DNA of 64,000 nt from Membranipora membranacea (GCA_914767715.1 OU612069.1:25357387-25421386); one strand, 5' to 3'. Shown: positions 12,357 through 27,300, counted from the stretch's first letter. Notes: generated from the letters alone by a model not told the origin. Program-made: numbers and translations.

Positions 12357-15300
12357 ATGGAGGCTGGCAATGATACACCGGCCAGTCCATCAGGTAGTAC
12401 CACACCCACACAGGACGAACCTCTCAGTCCAGACGCAGGTCCGGCTAGTCCTGATGGCGAGGCTCCTGCCAGCCCAGATGCTCCAGCGAGTCTTGATGGA
12501 GGTGGGACTCCAATTCAGGACGAGCCAGCTTCTCCAGATGGCTCAGGGAGAGGTACACCTACACGGGACGAAGGTTTGTAATTTTCTTCTGTTTGTTTTA
12601 ATAATTTCTGTAATTTTATACATCTGTACCTATCGACCTTAGACTTAATGATAAACCTTAACAGGATACGATATACAGCGTAAGTGAGGCAGTTTATTGT
12701 ATGTCACACAATCATGTGCCTCAGTGCTGACGCTCCATACAGTGCCCTGTCTAGTTTTATTACAAATCTATGGTAGGTTCAGTGTTTGAGTCTCTCTGAG
12801 AAGTTGATACAGTGAACAAAGTGCACATGGAGAGTCTTGTCTTATATAGTATCAAGACCACCTCTCTCCCTCCCTGCTTGTACAGCTATTGACATATAAG
12901 GGCAAACTCTAAATTAGGAGAGTGATGCTTTTAATTACTAGTCCTATCCAATATCTTGCAACTCCTGCTAGAAACTAGTAGTTCAGCAATCCAATATGTT
13001 TGGATTGATAAGACACTATCAATCGTTTGACCGTTGGCATGTATTTGGGGGGCTGTGGTCATCTAAGCTAGTTGAGCATCATAGTTGTGAAGTCGAATTT
13101 TACCTTTGACCGCAACTTAAAAATTTGCGAATTATCGGACATTTCAATGCACATTTGCTATTACTCAGAAGTTCCTACACTGCTTGTCCAAGATTATATG
13201 TCAAGTTTCAAGCTCTTTATTCAGAAACCAATACAATCTTTGTTACACAGATGCTGCAGATGCACCAGAGAGTCCCTCACCTGAGCAGGATGACAGCACA
13301 AAGGAGAAATCAGACACACAGGAAACTGATCAAGGTATGTGTGGCTTCTATTGATTTCACTCTTGATAGCTGGATTGAAGAGCCGATGTCGTCTACAACT
13401 ACTACCAGCAATCGTGATCTAAATGACATTAAATGTCAAGGAGTGTCTCGCTTTATCCTCAATGGATTTGTTTTCAGCCTAATTACGCCTCACTTATATT
13501 ATGTTAAGAAAGTTTGTGCGTTATTACAAATAGGTTGCACCAGTATCTATCCCATGAGTACTGATAGTTCACTCACTAACTTAGATAGTTTGATGATTGT
13601 TGTCTATTGTATGATGATCATGAATTATAGTAACCTTGTAATCACATAACTTGTATTGAAAGTAATTTGATTTTACATGATATGATTACAGGGCCGCGCT
13701 CTCCCTCACCCACAGCAGATGCTGATACAGCAGGTCCACAGTCTCCTAAAGCTGATGGAGAAGATAAAGCTGCCGCTGCTGGCGGCGATGATGATAAAAT
13801 GAGTATGAGTGGTGAGTAAGAGAAATGGCGGCCCATATTACCATCTCAAGATGAGACAACTTGAGTTGTATTCAGTCAACTCGAGATTGTATTAGTATAA
13901 TCTTGAGTTTCAGTTTAGAATCTCGATTTAAACATCATAGTTGTCTTCTCCTTGAACATTGCCAATAATGGTGAGACAACTCGAATGTGTTGCACCAGTC
14001 ATAATAATAATTCTTTGTGAATTAACTTACCTTGCAACTCCATCCAATTTAATTGATGGTAGTTATAACAACCAACAGACCAAGATCAGTAAAGATAGAG
14101 CTTAAGGGAGAATTAGTTTTATTTGTGTGTATGCAGTGATTCCTAAAAGGAAGGGCATGCGGACACCCTCTAAGGAGTTGCTCACTTCTTGTTGGAAAAC
14201 TGGAACTATACTTCTGCTCACGATCGAAGGGTCATAGTCAAATTTCAGCTAAAGTGTGAGATAAATTGACAACCAATTCTTGTGCTCAATCTGGAGTTAG
14301 TTCTTCTAATATCGAGATTACAGGTCACAAATTGAGTTAAGCAAGAAGTAAATCGAGTTGAATTTGTTAATCTACATTTTGAAAAACACAATCTCGAGTT
14401 GACTGCCTACGACAACTCGAGTTGTCTCACCCCGATATGTCACTATGGGCCGCCATAAAGAGGACACTATATTCTCTTTCTGTCTTATAGTAGGAGCAAT
14501 AACTTACTTGTATTTTGTTGCTCCTTGTTTCAGATGAATGATCATCGTATTTTTTTCTTCGGCGTTGTCATTTAGCCTGGGGTCAACCAAAGGTTGGAGG
14601 CCTGGCGTCCATACTCTGATAACTTAACTATTTCTTTGATTCGTTGGATGAATGACATGTGTACTGGTGTTTTGGTTCTGGCTACGTTTTGTTAAGAATC
14701 GCTACATCAGCACATGTCATTTACCAGTACAATAAATATCCAGCACAACTCACAGCTATCAGAATATACAGTCAATGCTACCGATGTTTGGCCTGAGTTC
14801 TACTAGTCGGTACACTCTAAGAGAAAGGTAACATGACATGATACTGTGTTCTGGAATGTGCTATTGTAGATGTAGTAATTTATACCAATATTCTGGCTTT
14901 TCTTTTAGGTTCGAGTAATAAAAGCGACACTGAGGCACCGAAATCCCCGGATAATAAGGCAGACGAGGGAGACAAGTCTGATATTGAAGATGATGGAGAA
15001 AAGACAACTCCATGTAAGATCTTGTATCAAGTATTATGTGTACACTTTGGTGGTTCATCCAAAGTGTTTTCAACGTCAAAGGGTATTAGTAGTGAAAAAT
15101 TACATCACATCTGATAAGAATTTGTAGTTTTTTTTGTTTTATTTCTCTTGTAGCGAAGAAGAGAATAGATTCTGATTCTGACAGTGATGATGAAGGTGCT
15201 AAGAAAAAGAGTGGGGACGATGGTGATGCGTCCCCTACTGCTCCTGCTAAACGTAGACTGGATTCATCTTCAGATGAAGATAAAAGTGATACAGAAGAAG

Positions 15301-18300
15301 CAACTCCTAAAAAGAAGAAAAGGTTTGTGTACAATATAGCTATTAGGGGAAATCAGAGATATATCAACCTGTTTGCTTAAGTGATATCAGATCATGTGTT
15401 TCTGTTGTTTGGAGTCCTTTACTCAGTTCTGATCTGTGACCTTCTTCTCTACTGAGTGGAAGCAACTTGATAACCTGTAAAGAGCATAAACTTAGATTTC
15501 GAGTAAAATAAGCGTACATTGAACAGGTGTACATTGAACAGGTGTACATAGAACAGGTGTACATAGAACAGGTGTACATAGAACAGGTGTACATAGAACA
15601 GGTGTACATAGAACAGGTGTACATAGAACAGGTGTACATAGAACAGGTGTACATAGAACAGGTGTACATAGAACAGGTGTACATAGAACAGGTGTACATA
15701 GAACAGGTGTACATTTAACAGGTGTACATTGAACAGGTGTACATTGAACAGGTGTACATAGAACAGGTGTACATTGAACAGGTGTACATAGAACAGGTGT
15801 ACATAGAACAGGTGTACATAGAACAGGTGTACATAGAACAGGTGTACATAGAACAGGTGTACATAGAACAGGTGTACATAGAACAGGTGTACATAGAACA
15901 GGTGTACATAGAACAGGTGTACATAGAACAGGTGTACATAGAACAGGTGTACATAGAACAGGTGTACATTTAACAGGTGTACATTGAACAGGTGTACATT
16001 GAACAGGTGTACATAGAACAGGTGTACATTGAACAGGTGTACATAGAACAGGTGTACATAGAACAGGTGTACATAGAACAGGTGTACATAGAACAGGTGT
16101 ACATAGAACAGGTGTACATAGAACAGGTGTACATTGAACAGGTGTACATTGAACAGGTGTACATTGAACAGGTGTACATTGAACAGGTGTACATAGAACA
16201 GGTGTACATAGAACAGGTGTACATAGAACAGGTGTACATAGAACAGGTGTACATAGAACAGGTGTAGAGGAGCTATGAACTTTAGCTTGAGTGATATTCA
16301 AAGAACTTGAATTTATAAGAATTGACTTGTATTTGATGTTCCATTATCCCTGATTAAGCCCTAACTTTGGTAAGAGTCTGTTTGCATTTGGCTAAAATCT
16401 TTGTAAGTACAGATCAATGACGTAATATTATTAGTACCGACTTAACTTGGCTTAATACTGTAGACTTGAATCTGATGAATCGGACTCAGAGGATAAGAAG
16501 CCAGCCGGATCTGATGACGAGGCAGGTAGTAATAAGGTAAATATGAGGAGTTGTGGATGTTGAGTGTCTGTCTGTGATTTAAATACTTGTGTGGCCTCCA
16601 CCCTGTGTTCTGACATCATATTCAAATCAATGTACAGTCGCTCTGCTAAGGCAAGACCTCCCAGTACTGACCTGGTTTGTTATATGTTAGCATTCACATT
16701 TTATGTAATCAATGCACCTTTATGGAGCTTGATACCGTACAAAAATTGTCTGCTGAGGACTACTCTGCAGGCATACCAATTACATCATGAATACCAGTTC
16801 CACTTAGCATTAAATTGTGTATTGCCAACACCTAATTCTTCACTATTCCACATATATGCATATACTCTTATGAGTGACAGTTGACTGATTTGTCTAGGCT
16901 GTACTTTGTGCAGTTTTGTCGTTGTGTAAGTCCTAGTTTATGACACTAACTGCTGCCTTGTCTATGTGTTAGTACTGGTGCCCGTTGCCTGTTGTGTAGG
17001 GTGGAGAGGAGGGAGGAGACGCTATAGCTGATATATTCGGAGATTCCTCTGATGAGGAGGGAGAGTTTCAGGGATTCGATGAGACAGAGATTAAGACTGC
17101 TGCTGCCGCGGCCGCTGAGTCTGCGCTGCCGGAGGAAGTCAGCAGTGACGACGAACTGGAGGACGATCAGAAGGAAAGGTGAGATAACAGACTCACTGTG
17201 TGTATACTAGAATCAGCGAGCGAATACATTTAAAAGTTCATATAAGGCAACTCCAAAGAGCTTTGCTCTAGACTTTTTTACTCCAACTCTGTAGGACCCC
17301 TAGATCATACTGCATCTTTGCAGACTATATTGATTTGCAGTCCACAGTCCAGGACGTTTATCAACAAAAAACCAGGGTTGCTCAAACTGATTGTAACACC
17401 ATCGCTACAATATACTGTTGTAGAAGCCCCTCTAAATACATGCTACACTATGGCTATGCATGGTGTCCTGCCTAAGTTTGTTATTTTAGTATATGTCTGG
17501 ATAATGAATGACCTTACCCTGCCTTTGTTTGTGTTATTTCTCTTTATAGAAGTAGGGGATAACTCAGTTTGTCACATCTCCTACATTTCAGCATGCAGCG
17601 CAAGCATGTTGTGACTTAGTAGCAGAAGCATGCTCAGATCTGCCTGCAATTACAGCAGCAGAACACTTGCAACCTCTAACAGAAACAAATCACAGTTTTA
17701 ATGACCGACACAATCCTTTTCTTTTTTCAGCTCAAACTTTGTATCAGATTTTGATGAGATGATGGCTCGTAAGAAGGCAGAGAGGCAGATGAACAGACGA
17801 GGTAAACGTAACGTCGACATCATCAACGACAGCGACGATCTCATAGTAGACATGCTGAGACGTATGAAGGAAGCAGCTGAGGTAAGTATGCTCCTCAAAA
17901 CAGCACTGTCAGAAATATCGGTTACGGATATTTACCACAATACAGGAGGGGGGGGGGTCTTTCAATTAGAAACAGCCAAGTTCGCAATCTGATCACTCAC
18001 TCACTGAGTGAGCGATACCTGTTAGGCTCTCGCTTTCAAATCGATTTTGTCTAATTGAAAGACCAAGTCAGTGATAATTTTGAGCGATGTGATAATGATA
18101 ACTAGCTTTAGAAGAGCATAGCTCTTTCTAATTGGAAGACCCCCCTGAGTCATGTGACACCAAGGTTTCAGAATCGTTTGGCTTAGCTGAGCAAGAGGTA
18201 AGAGAACTCCTTAGAAGAACCAGTCATTATTTAAAGCTCATTTATCTGTATATAAACATTATTGTTTATCACAATGAGTATTCTTGTATTTAGAATGACA

Positions 18301-21300
18301 AAATTTTATATCTTGATATTATGCTAAGCTTTTTACTAGCCACAAGTTTCGAAGGTGCAAGCAAATGCTGGGATTAATTAAGTCCAGCAAATCAGGTCTT
18401 TTTTTCTAAATTCAACATTGTGCTTTCACAATTTAAGGCAAGTTGATCCAATTTTGAAAAGTCCGAACAGGCTTAAATTAAGCTTGAGAATTATCGGAAC
18501 AAAATATTAAAACAAAAGCATATAAACATGCATTTGGTGTTTGGATCGATTGATTACTGTACAGTACATATAACCAAGATAACCACGATTTGAAGTTGTC
18601 CTCTTTATTAGGTTATGTTCAAGGAGATGATAACTTTTTAGTGATATACCTCGTAACTCATATCGATGCTATGTATATAATCCCAGCTCAAGGTTAGAGG
18701 AGTGACAGCTATTCTGATGTGATTTTAATTACAGGAGGACAGAACGCTAAATCAGAACCATCAGCCAGCTACCAGAAAACTGAAGATGCTGCCAAATATA
18801 ATGAGACAACTAAACAAGTGAGTGCTGATCGTAACATCGTAACTTACCCAAGTTAGGTTGATTGGTTAACATAGGGGAGTAAAAGTTAGCTTGACATGGC
18901 AATGACATCAACTAGACTTTGTTATTGTAAGAAAGCGTGACCACACTGAAGTCTGCAACACAAGGAGCTATCACAGCCTTGTGCTGTCCACTATGAAGCT
19001 CCAACCGAAGCCTTTTCACCGCAGCAAGAAATGCTCAATGAAAATTGATGTTATTCGATCGCGTATCCCAGATCTCAGAAATGAGTACTGCGATGATCTC
19101 AATCAGCAGTTTGGTTATATGAACATCTGTGACAACCCCAACCCTGAAGACACATGGAACAAACTGGAGAAAGCGATCCACAGCACAGGCCTGAACACTT
19201 TTGGGAAACGAAAGAGGAAAGATCCAGACTGGTACGCTGCCTCTCTAGAAACAATGGAACCTGTTGTGGAGAATAAGAGGCTAGCAGTTCTGAGGATGAA
19301 GTCGAGACCCACAAGAAGTGCCCTGAATGAGTTAAGAGCCTGTCGCGCAGAAACTCAAAGAACTGCCAGAGAATGTGCCAAAAAATACTGGGAGTCTCTC
19401 TGTGAAAGGATAGAACATGCTCGTGACAGGGGTGATGCAAAGTCTATGTACTCTGCCATTAAGGAAGCCACTGGGCCAGTGTCTCAATCTTGTTCTGTTC
19501 TAAAACAGGGATGGCTCAGTAATCACAGACAATACTAGCAAACTCATCAGATGGATTGAACACTATAGTGAGCTGTACTCTAGTGAAAGCACTGTCTGTG
19601 CTGTCACACTGCAGGCACTACCGAGTGAGCAATCTCTGACCTATCTAGACGATCCCCCTGACCTCGATGAAGTAATCACTTCTGTGATGAATCTGAAATG
19701 TAACAAAGCTGCGGGAGAACATGCAATCCCAGGTGAACTGCTGAAAACAGGGATTACTGCTCTGGCAGTCCCACTTCACCATCTGGTTTCCTCCTGCTGG
19801 TCTACTGGTACAGTCCCTCAAGAGATCAAGGATGCAAAAATCACAACTCTTTATAAACAGAAAGGTGACAAAGGTGACTGTAACAACTACCGCGGAATCT
19901 CTCTCCTGAGCGTCACTGGAAAGGTATTCACTTTGCATATGTCTTCAGAATAGCATTTGTAAACGTCTTCAACAGAGCCGGAGTTTCTCTGCTCACCAGA
20001 GATGATGGGAATTTCTTCTCACTTGCCAGATTCAAAGCAAAATCCAGAGTAGAAGAGTGTATTGTTCGTGAATTTCTGTATGCTGATGATGCAGCAATCT
20101 TTGCAACCTCGGCAGATCAGCTACAGGAACTGCCTGATGGCTTTGCCTCTGCTTGCCAGAAATTTGGTCTGACCATCAGCCTCAAGAAGACAGTCACTCT
20201 TTCAGTCAACCAAACCCATGAATTTCATATAAATGAGACAACACTCCAACATGTCAACTCATTCACATACCTGGGCTCAACAATGACATCAAACCTCTGT
20301 CTCGACAAAGAACTCTCAACCAGATTGGGCAGAGTGGCCGCTATATTCTGTAAACTTGAGAAACGTGTATGGAGAAACAAACACCTCACCACTGGTACTA
20401 AAGTCAGAGTCTATGAAGCCTGTGTTGCCAGTGTGCTCCTATATGGATCAGCCTCTTGGACAACATATCGCCGTCAAGAAGATTGACTCAGTGTTTTCCA
20501 TACCATGAATCTCAGAGCCATCCTTGGTGTAACCTGGAAGGACAAGATGACAAATGAGACCCTCTTCAGCATCACACACTCTCGTCCATTGTCAACCCAG
20601 CTGAAGTTTAACCGCCTTAGATGGACAGGTCATGCTCACAGGATGTCCAGATCCCGCCTGCCCCACAAGCTGCTACACAGTGTGCTAAAGGAGGGACCAA
20701 TCGGAAGACCGCGTCTGCGCTACAAAGATGTCCTGAAGAGAGATCTACGTGACTTCAACATCGACCCCACCTCCTGGACATCTGCCTGCTCGGACCGTGT
20801 TTCATGGCGCAGCAATCTCCCCCAGGGTGCCAAATGTGACCAAGCTGCCAACTTCGAGAAGCTCCAAAGAAGGTGAAACCGCCTTTCTACAACTGACTGA
20901 TCCTCTTCTGCATAGTCGGCAACGACTGAAAGCTGCCTGAACTGTCATATACCGTTGCCACCTGTTTATGTGACAAATTAACTTGAAGTATTTACCACTA
21001 TAATTTATTAATTTTAGATCAGAATTGCAGACAGCGTTTATGGATTGTGGAGTCCTCAGCGCTCTCACTGTAAGTTTTACACAGGCCATCAAGCTTTTAA
21101 CAGACACAGGGCTCAAGAGATAAATGAGAGAAAGTTTTTATTTCAATCCACTTCAAAATTTCTGTTTCCCTGCATAAAATATTTGGTATTTCGTCCGAGT
21201 TGTCATCTCTTTTCAGCATAGGGAGACAACTTTGAACATAAATCAGGACAGTCACATTGTTACTAGAGTATCCAAGCTCACTATAAATAATGCCACTACA

Positions 21301-24300
21301 TATTCTAGTTAGTCCAGTGTCCATTTTTCTAGCGCACAGCCAACTAGCAACACATGGTGGTATTAGGGACACCATCCCAGGAGCTGTATCAAACCAAGAT
21401 CTAATACTTATATAATCTGAGAGCAGATCTAGTTCTGAATGTGTCATCTCTAATTCGGCAAACTCAAATTTGTAAAGGAGATAATTTGTTGAATCAGTGT
21501 GCTCTAGCCCCAAGGCTGCCAGTAAATTTTTGACAGATTGCTGCTTTCAAAGTATATCCACACAATCTTAATTGAATTGATTGTCTTTATTGTTTAAGGA
21601 ATGGTTAGCTCCGCTGCCAGATAAATCCTTACCACATTTATCTGTGAGAGAAAGTCTACTCAAACTGCTGACTACGGTAAGTCTGACTCAACGCTCTCAC
21701 TAATCGTTGTATGTAGCATTTAGTGTTCAGACGCTGAGGAAGTGATGGTATAGGATCCACAATTACCTGAACCATTTGGTTATCTGCAGTTCAACAACAG
21801 GCTGAATCTAACCTGACGAACAAAGGCCCATCATAGAACTATAGCAAAATAATGGGCAGAATCCTGCAACATCTGACACTGCCCAGTGGGAGAGCTGACT
21901 GTTTAGGTCACCTTATTTGGCCCTTGGGTGTATACGAAGTTGTAAACTCATTGGGTACCCACTCTTGTTGAACATGAGTCTTCCTATAATTTATAACAGG
22001 ATGGTGTAGTCAACATGTTTTATATATTAACCTATAGATAAACGACCTCCGAGAATAAGGCGGTCGGTCGATGGTCTGAAAAAATAATACATTAAATGCA
22101 ATAAAAGTTCCCTAAGGGATGTACAAATATGATCATCTAATATCCCAACAGAGATATACAAAGAAGGAAATGAAGGGTTTAAAGTCCATCCAGCTCACAC
22201 AGGCCTACTTAGAAGTCGCCAGTCCTATCGACAAAGACCTGCACTTGTGCTCAGGGAAGGGCAGTGTGTGTGCAGATGGCTGTTTATCAGTTAAGATTAA
22301 ACACCAACCATATGACGTTAGCTGCGTGGAGAGGAAATACACTCTGATAATACTTTCGCACTCTGTCAGTTAGGCTTTATTCTGCTCTGTCACAGCACTC
22401 TTATAAAATCATGCACTCTGCTAACAAATGCATTGTAAGGAAATGAATTGCAAAAAAAAACTCATGTGATGAATGATGTGATGTGATCAATGTGAGAATG
22501 GTAATGCGACACTTAAACTACGTAAGTTGTTTGTCTCACAGTTTAATTCCGCTGCAGTGTTTCACAATGGTCTGATGTTTACATAATGATAAAGGAGTAC
22601 TAGGTTGTGGGTCTTATTCCGCATATCATGTTTACATTTGTCGTGTTATCAAACTGCTCACATCCTGACCGACTAGTTAAAAGTGGTGCACTGGCCTCCT
22701 GTGTTTGTTTAATCGTAAATTCTGTTTCCTCTCAAGGGGAGGATAGAAATTAAGTTTTAAAATCCCTGGATTACAATTACTACTCCCTTATTTCCCGTCA
22801 TAAGCAGAAATGCACGCTTTTTCATGTGATCACACCCTTATCAAACTCTATGAGACCCTTGGCCGATCTATCTTATATATGCTCACATCTCGAGATGCCT
22901 GCCATTTGTGATCCACCTCACTCATCCCCTTTTCTTTGTGATTTTAAATTTCACCCCACCCGATATTCTACATCCACCCCTGCCTGTAGTGTTTACTCAC
23001 TTCAGAGCATTGATGATTCAGTATTCTCTGTGATATAGAGTCAGTGTGTGTGTGTACACGCCTAGTTAACTAGAATCTCAATTTCCTCATTGTGCAAACA
23101 ACTCAACAAAAAAAGTGAATAACAAGTCCGGCTCCTGATGAGAGCACTTACTTCATGTTTAATGATGCTGACCCAGTTCTCCTCCACACACATGACTTAT
23201 TGTCATGTGTGTGACAGATGATGAAGATAGATCATGCGTGAATCCTGATTAAAAAAAGCAAGCAACAAAATAGCTGTGTCAATGCCAATAAAATTTAATA
23301 ATAAAATCATCCAAGGCTGAAAAGCAGGACATGCCATTTCTCTGTTGTCATCTCAAATTAAACTTGGTCCTCAACTGCCAACTGCTCTGAAGGTAAAGTT
23401 ATAATAGAACATCTCTGAATGGTATGACCTGGTCTAGGGAGGAGTCAATATATATTTGTATAGCTCCTAATTGCCTGCCAAGATTATTGAAAGAATATAA
23501 TCACTAAAGGTTGAGCTGGGCAGCTGCCAGCCTAACCTCCACATAGTTAATGGCTAGTGACTATCCTATAATGTATATCCGCATACCTTTATTTACAAGC
23601 AAGAGGAATATATCTCTGCTCTTATCTACAAGCTCCGTGCCATATGTCTTAATTTTGTGACATCACAGGGTTGGTGATGACATACACAGATGAATTATGG
23701 CATACTTTGATGTTATGAAGCGTAGGTGAATTATGCCAGACTCTTCATAAGGCGTCAAAACTATTTGAACTTTTAATGTCACGCTTAATTTTTATAAACA
23801 GTATTGCCTTTATGTTATTGTCATACTGTCACCAGTAAATACCACAAATGAAGTCAGTTCCCCTTTCGCAATATTTTTCCTTGGCATTCGACTTTGATAT
23901 TCATTTCACAAATTCATCTAGGTTCTCTTTTAAATGTGCACAGAACTGCACATCCAGAGCCAAGTGATCAGTTACTTCCATGTATATTCCATCTGCCGGC
24001 CTCCAATACTTAGATGTATGAGCAGAGCTACCTCCTTCTCTAATTGTAGTTTTCCTCATGAGTTAATATCTGATCCTCTCTGCATTTTTAGTTACCACAC
24101 CCCCACACAGACCAACTGAAGTCTAGCGGTATCGGTAAGGCTGTCATGTACCTGTTTAAGCATCCTAAAGAGCTCCGGCCTCACAAAGAGATGGCAGGCA
24201 GACTGATCAATGAGTGGAGTCGGCCTATATTCGGCCAATCAAGTAACTTCAAATCTGTAAACAGAGAGGATCTACAGAAACGTGATATGCAGGGAATGAA

Positions 24301-27300
24301 GAAAAGACGCAGAAGGTGAATTATTGGTCACCGAATGATGTGGTGTGATCTAATGTACATAATAAATTATGGGGTGGTAGCGTGATAGCCCACACCAACA
24401 CAAACTCTGTCATGCTTGTTAGACTGAGTGCCCCTCTCTACTACTAAGATCTCCTGTGTGTGTTGGTGTGAGTGCCTCTACCTCTATCCCCCCTAATCAT
24501 CTTCCTCACACTGCTCGACAAATGGGTAGAACTCGGGTAAAAGTGTTGGTCGTAAGCCAGGTGTTGAAAAAAGTTATACATCAATCGTGAGATATTAATT
24601 TATCTCAATGAGCAACTTTCAACAAGCTCTTATATATGAGCCCTGGATAGAACCTGCCACAAAGGTTTGTTTCCTCATCCTTTAGTACATCCTTTAGTAC
24701 ATTGAGCCTTTCGGTCAACAAAATTCGGCTCTGGGAAATTCTGTTACTCTTTCAATCTAATCCTCGGAAATCATTATCAAAGATTTACATGGCCTCTGGC
24801 TGTGCGGCAGTTCCTAGTTATATCTGGGGCCTGCGGAAGCACCCAAGCATGCGACAAATCAGCTACACATACACCAGGAGATTTAAAATTGATTCCGTAC
24901 CAAGTGATTAATATGATGTTAAACAGGAAACAGAACCGGGCTCTTGACTCACGTACTCATTGTGGGGCGTGATGCAATGTAGAGATTAGCCCGATATTAG
25001 CCGATTTAAGTAGGGTAACGCGCCTTTTTTATCTTGTGTTCTGCGAGAAGAAATAATTGAACTATAAATCAATCAACTGCTTCATCAATGTCACTGCAGA
25101 ACATCCTTCTAGCCTTGAGAATATCCGCTACATGACCCAGCATATCCGGCATGGCAGGTATATCTGATGGAGAAACCTCTCCTAATGTCCATCTGTAGCC
25201 ATGTTGAGGTTTTTAATCTTATTGCACATTTTTCACACAGTATGTTAGCAGCTCCGGTGATACGTCACCACTGAGCCCAAAATTCAAACATATCCTGTTA
25301 TCCTGATTCCTCTAGTCTGAGTCTAGTATGAATAATTCTTCAGCGCCAAGATTTTGTTGACCTGGTAGCTGTAGTGTGTATAATGTAAGTCTGGGGCCTG
25401 AAAATTAGTTTGATGTTCCACGAGCCCTAATTCTTTATGCTTTACAGTTTAAAGTTTAGAAAAAATATTCTCAGGAACAGTAGGATGGCTGTCAAAATAG
25501 TCTATTTTAACCAAAAAAAACATAGTATTCAACTAGTATTTGGTTGTGGATTTCTTACAGCTTCAAAATTTCCACATACAACTCAGCGTCACATCAGTGC
25601 ATGACATTCTCATACACTACCTTTTTCATAAATATAACCTTTGTCTGATTTAAACTTCACATGTAATCTATCTTTTACAGTTCTTATGACGGTAGACCAT
25701 CTCATGTACTCTTTATGTTACAGCTCTGATGGCGGAGGTAAGAAAGAGGAAGGACAGCAGGCGTTACGTCCAGGAGACCCAGGATGGGTATACAGAGCAC
25801 GAGTTCCTCAGCCTTCCAACAGAGACTATGTAGTACGACCCGACAGTAATGTAGACCATGAGGCTGGCTTCAAAGTAAGTTACCACAGCAATCTGAAGAA
25901 GCTGATGTTTTTTTTTTCCAAAAAAGATTGATCAGATCTTTGTTGATAAACTGACAGCAAACATCTACGACACTATTCACAAACCTCCCAGTGTTGTCAA
26001 CCATTCTTTGTTGGAAATATATCTAGGCCAAAATGAATTGAGAGGCAGTAGACTTAGACCAAGTTTTGTCCATTTGCCTGCATTCCTGCTGCTCCACCGG
26101 TCTGACCAGTGGAGCAGCAGGAATGCAGGCAACTGGATTAAACTTGATCTACTTTAGACTCTACATGTAGCCACATGACAAGGCTACTCTACATGTGTAC
26201 ATATAGCCTGTGAACTCATAAGCCCCTACCCACAATCAATGAGTTGATCTCCGCATTGAATCTGAGGTGTACTCATTTATACAAACTTATACATTCAAAA
26301 CTATGCGGAGGGCTAATCTCCCCTGATGAAACCTCATCAGGGCTCACACCTTTCCTCCTCACCTGGAGTTTTCACAGCTTGTATAATTAACCCGGACCTG
26401 ACCTGACCGACATTCCCGGACCTGACCGACATCCGCGCCTCTGTAAAAGCTGAGTAAGCGTTGCACACCAGGCGGAAATTTTCACACGTCTGGCTGCTCT
26501 AAATGGCGCAACCATCAGGAAATTAACAAAAAACCGGAGATTACTTCCACTGCATTCTTTATTATATTTTAAAGCCGATCGTATACCGCAATGTATAAAG
26601 TGGAGGAGTGCAAAATATACCGTTTTCTAATGTCACACGTTGGTGACCTCCTAGGCAGACATAAATATGCCGTGTCTTAGGACTTACTTTTCTAGATCGA
26701 TTTTGCAATGTCACGCTTAGACTCGTTTCAAGACGAGGAAACCTTCACAACCTCGCACATCACAACAGATTCACTACCTGCTGTCCATCAATGATTTCAC
26801 CATCCTCAAAGCTTCCATTTCCTGCTTTAAAGCAATGTAAAACTGAAGTGGCTGGTGACAGAAATACCTCTGTCGTTGGTTTCCACGGTGGAAAGAGTTC
26901 TGACCACTCTGTCCCTGCTGATAAGGACGGACTGGAAACAATGGAGGTCTCCTTTGTGCACTCGATCACCCTGCATACAGAACCTTATGTAGTAATGGAG
27001 TGGTCAAACAAAGCCCCCGGCCTTATTCACCAGTAGTAAAGGCATACTGACTGTAACAGTTAGACCTGGTTATTTTTTCATTCGGGAACATGTCCAGTGC
27101 AACAAACTGTAGGTCTACTTACATGTTTTATTTCGCCCTGAAGCCATGTGACCATTTCATTTAAAAACACAATCATCTTCCAGTCTGTCAGTCTAGTCAT
27201 TCAGATAAGTTTATCAAACACTTATAATGATCTCGACCAACTCCTGTTGGGATTAAGATTCGCTGAAAACCCGGACCAAATAAGCATTTCCAACAAAGGA

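Noticed and set aside
12304-12642. 112-codon plus ORF overlapping IWS1 exon 1
   Set aside because: Shadow frame; the frame beginning at 12357 has the strong start context and continues into the IWS1 exons.
15514-16265. CRISPR-like array
   Set aside because: Head-to-tail repeats with no spacers, in animal DNA.
15364-16301. Long repetitive ORFs on both strands (YIEQV, MYTCS and STPVLCTP repeats)
   Set aside because: They are translations of a 15-bp minisatellite, whose period keeps frames open. The array lies in an IWS1 intron.
18981-19538. 185-codon ORF as a host gene
   Set aside because: It is the endonuclease-to-reverse-transcriptase linker of a decayed LINE.
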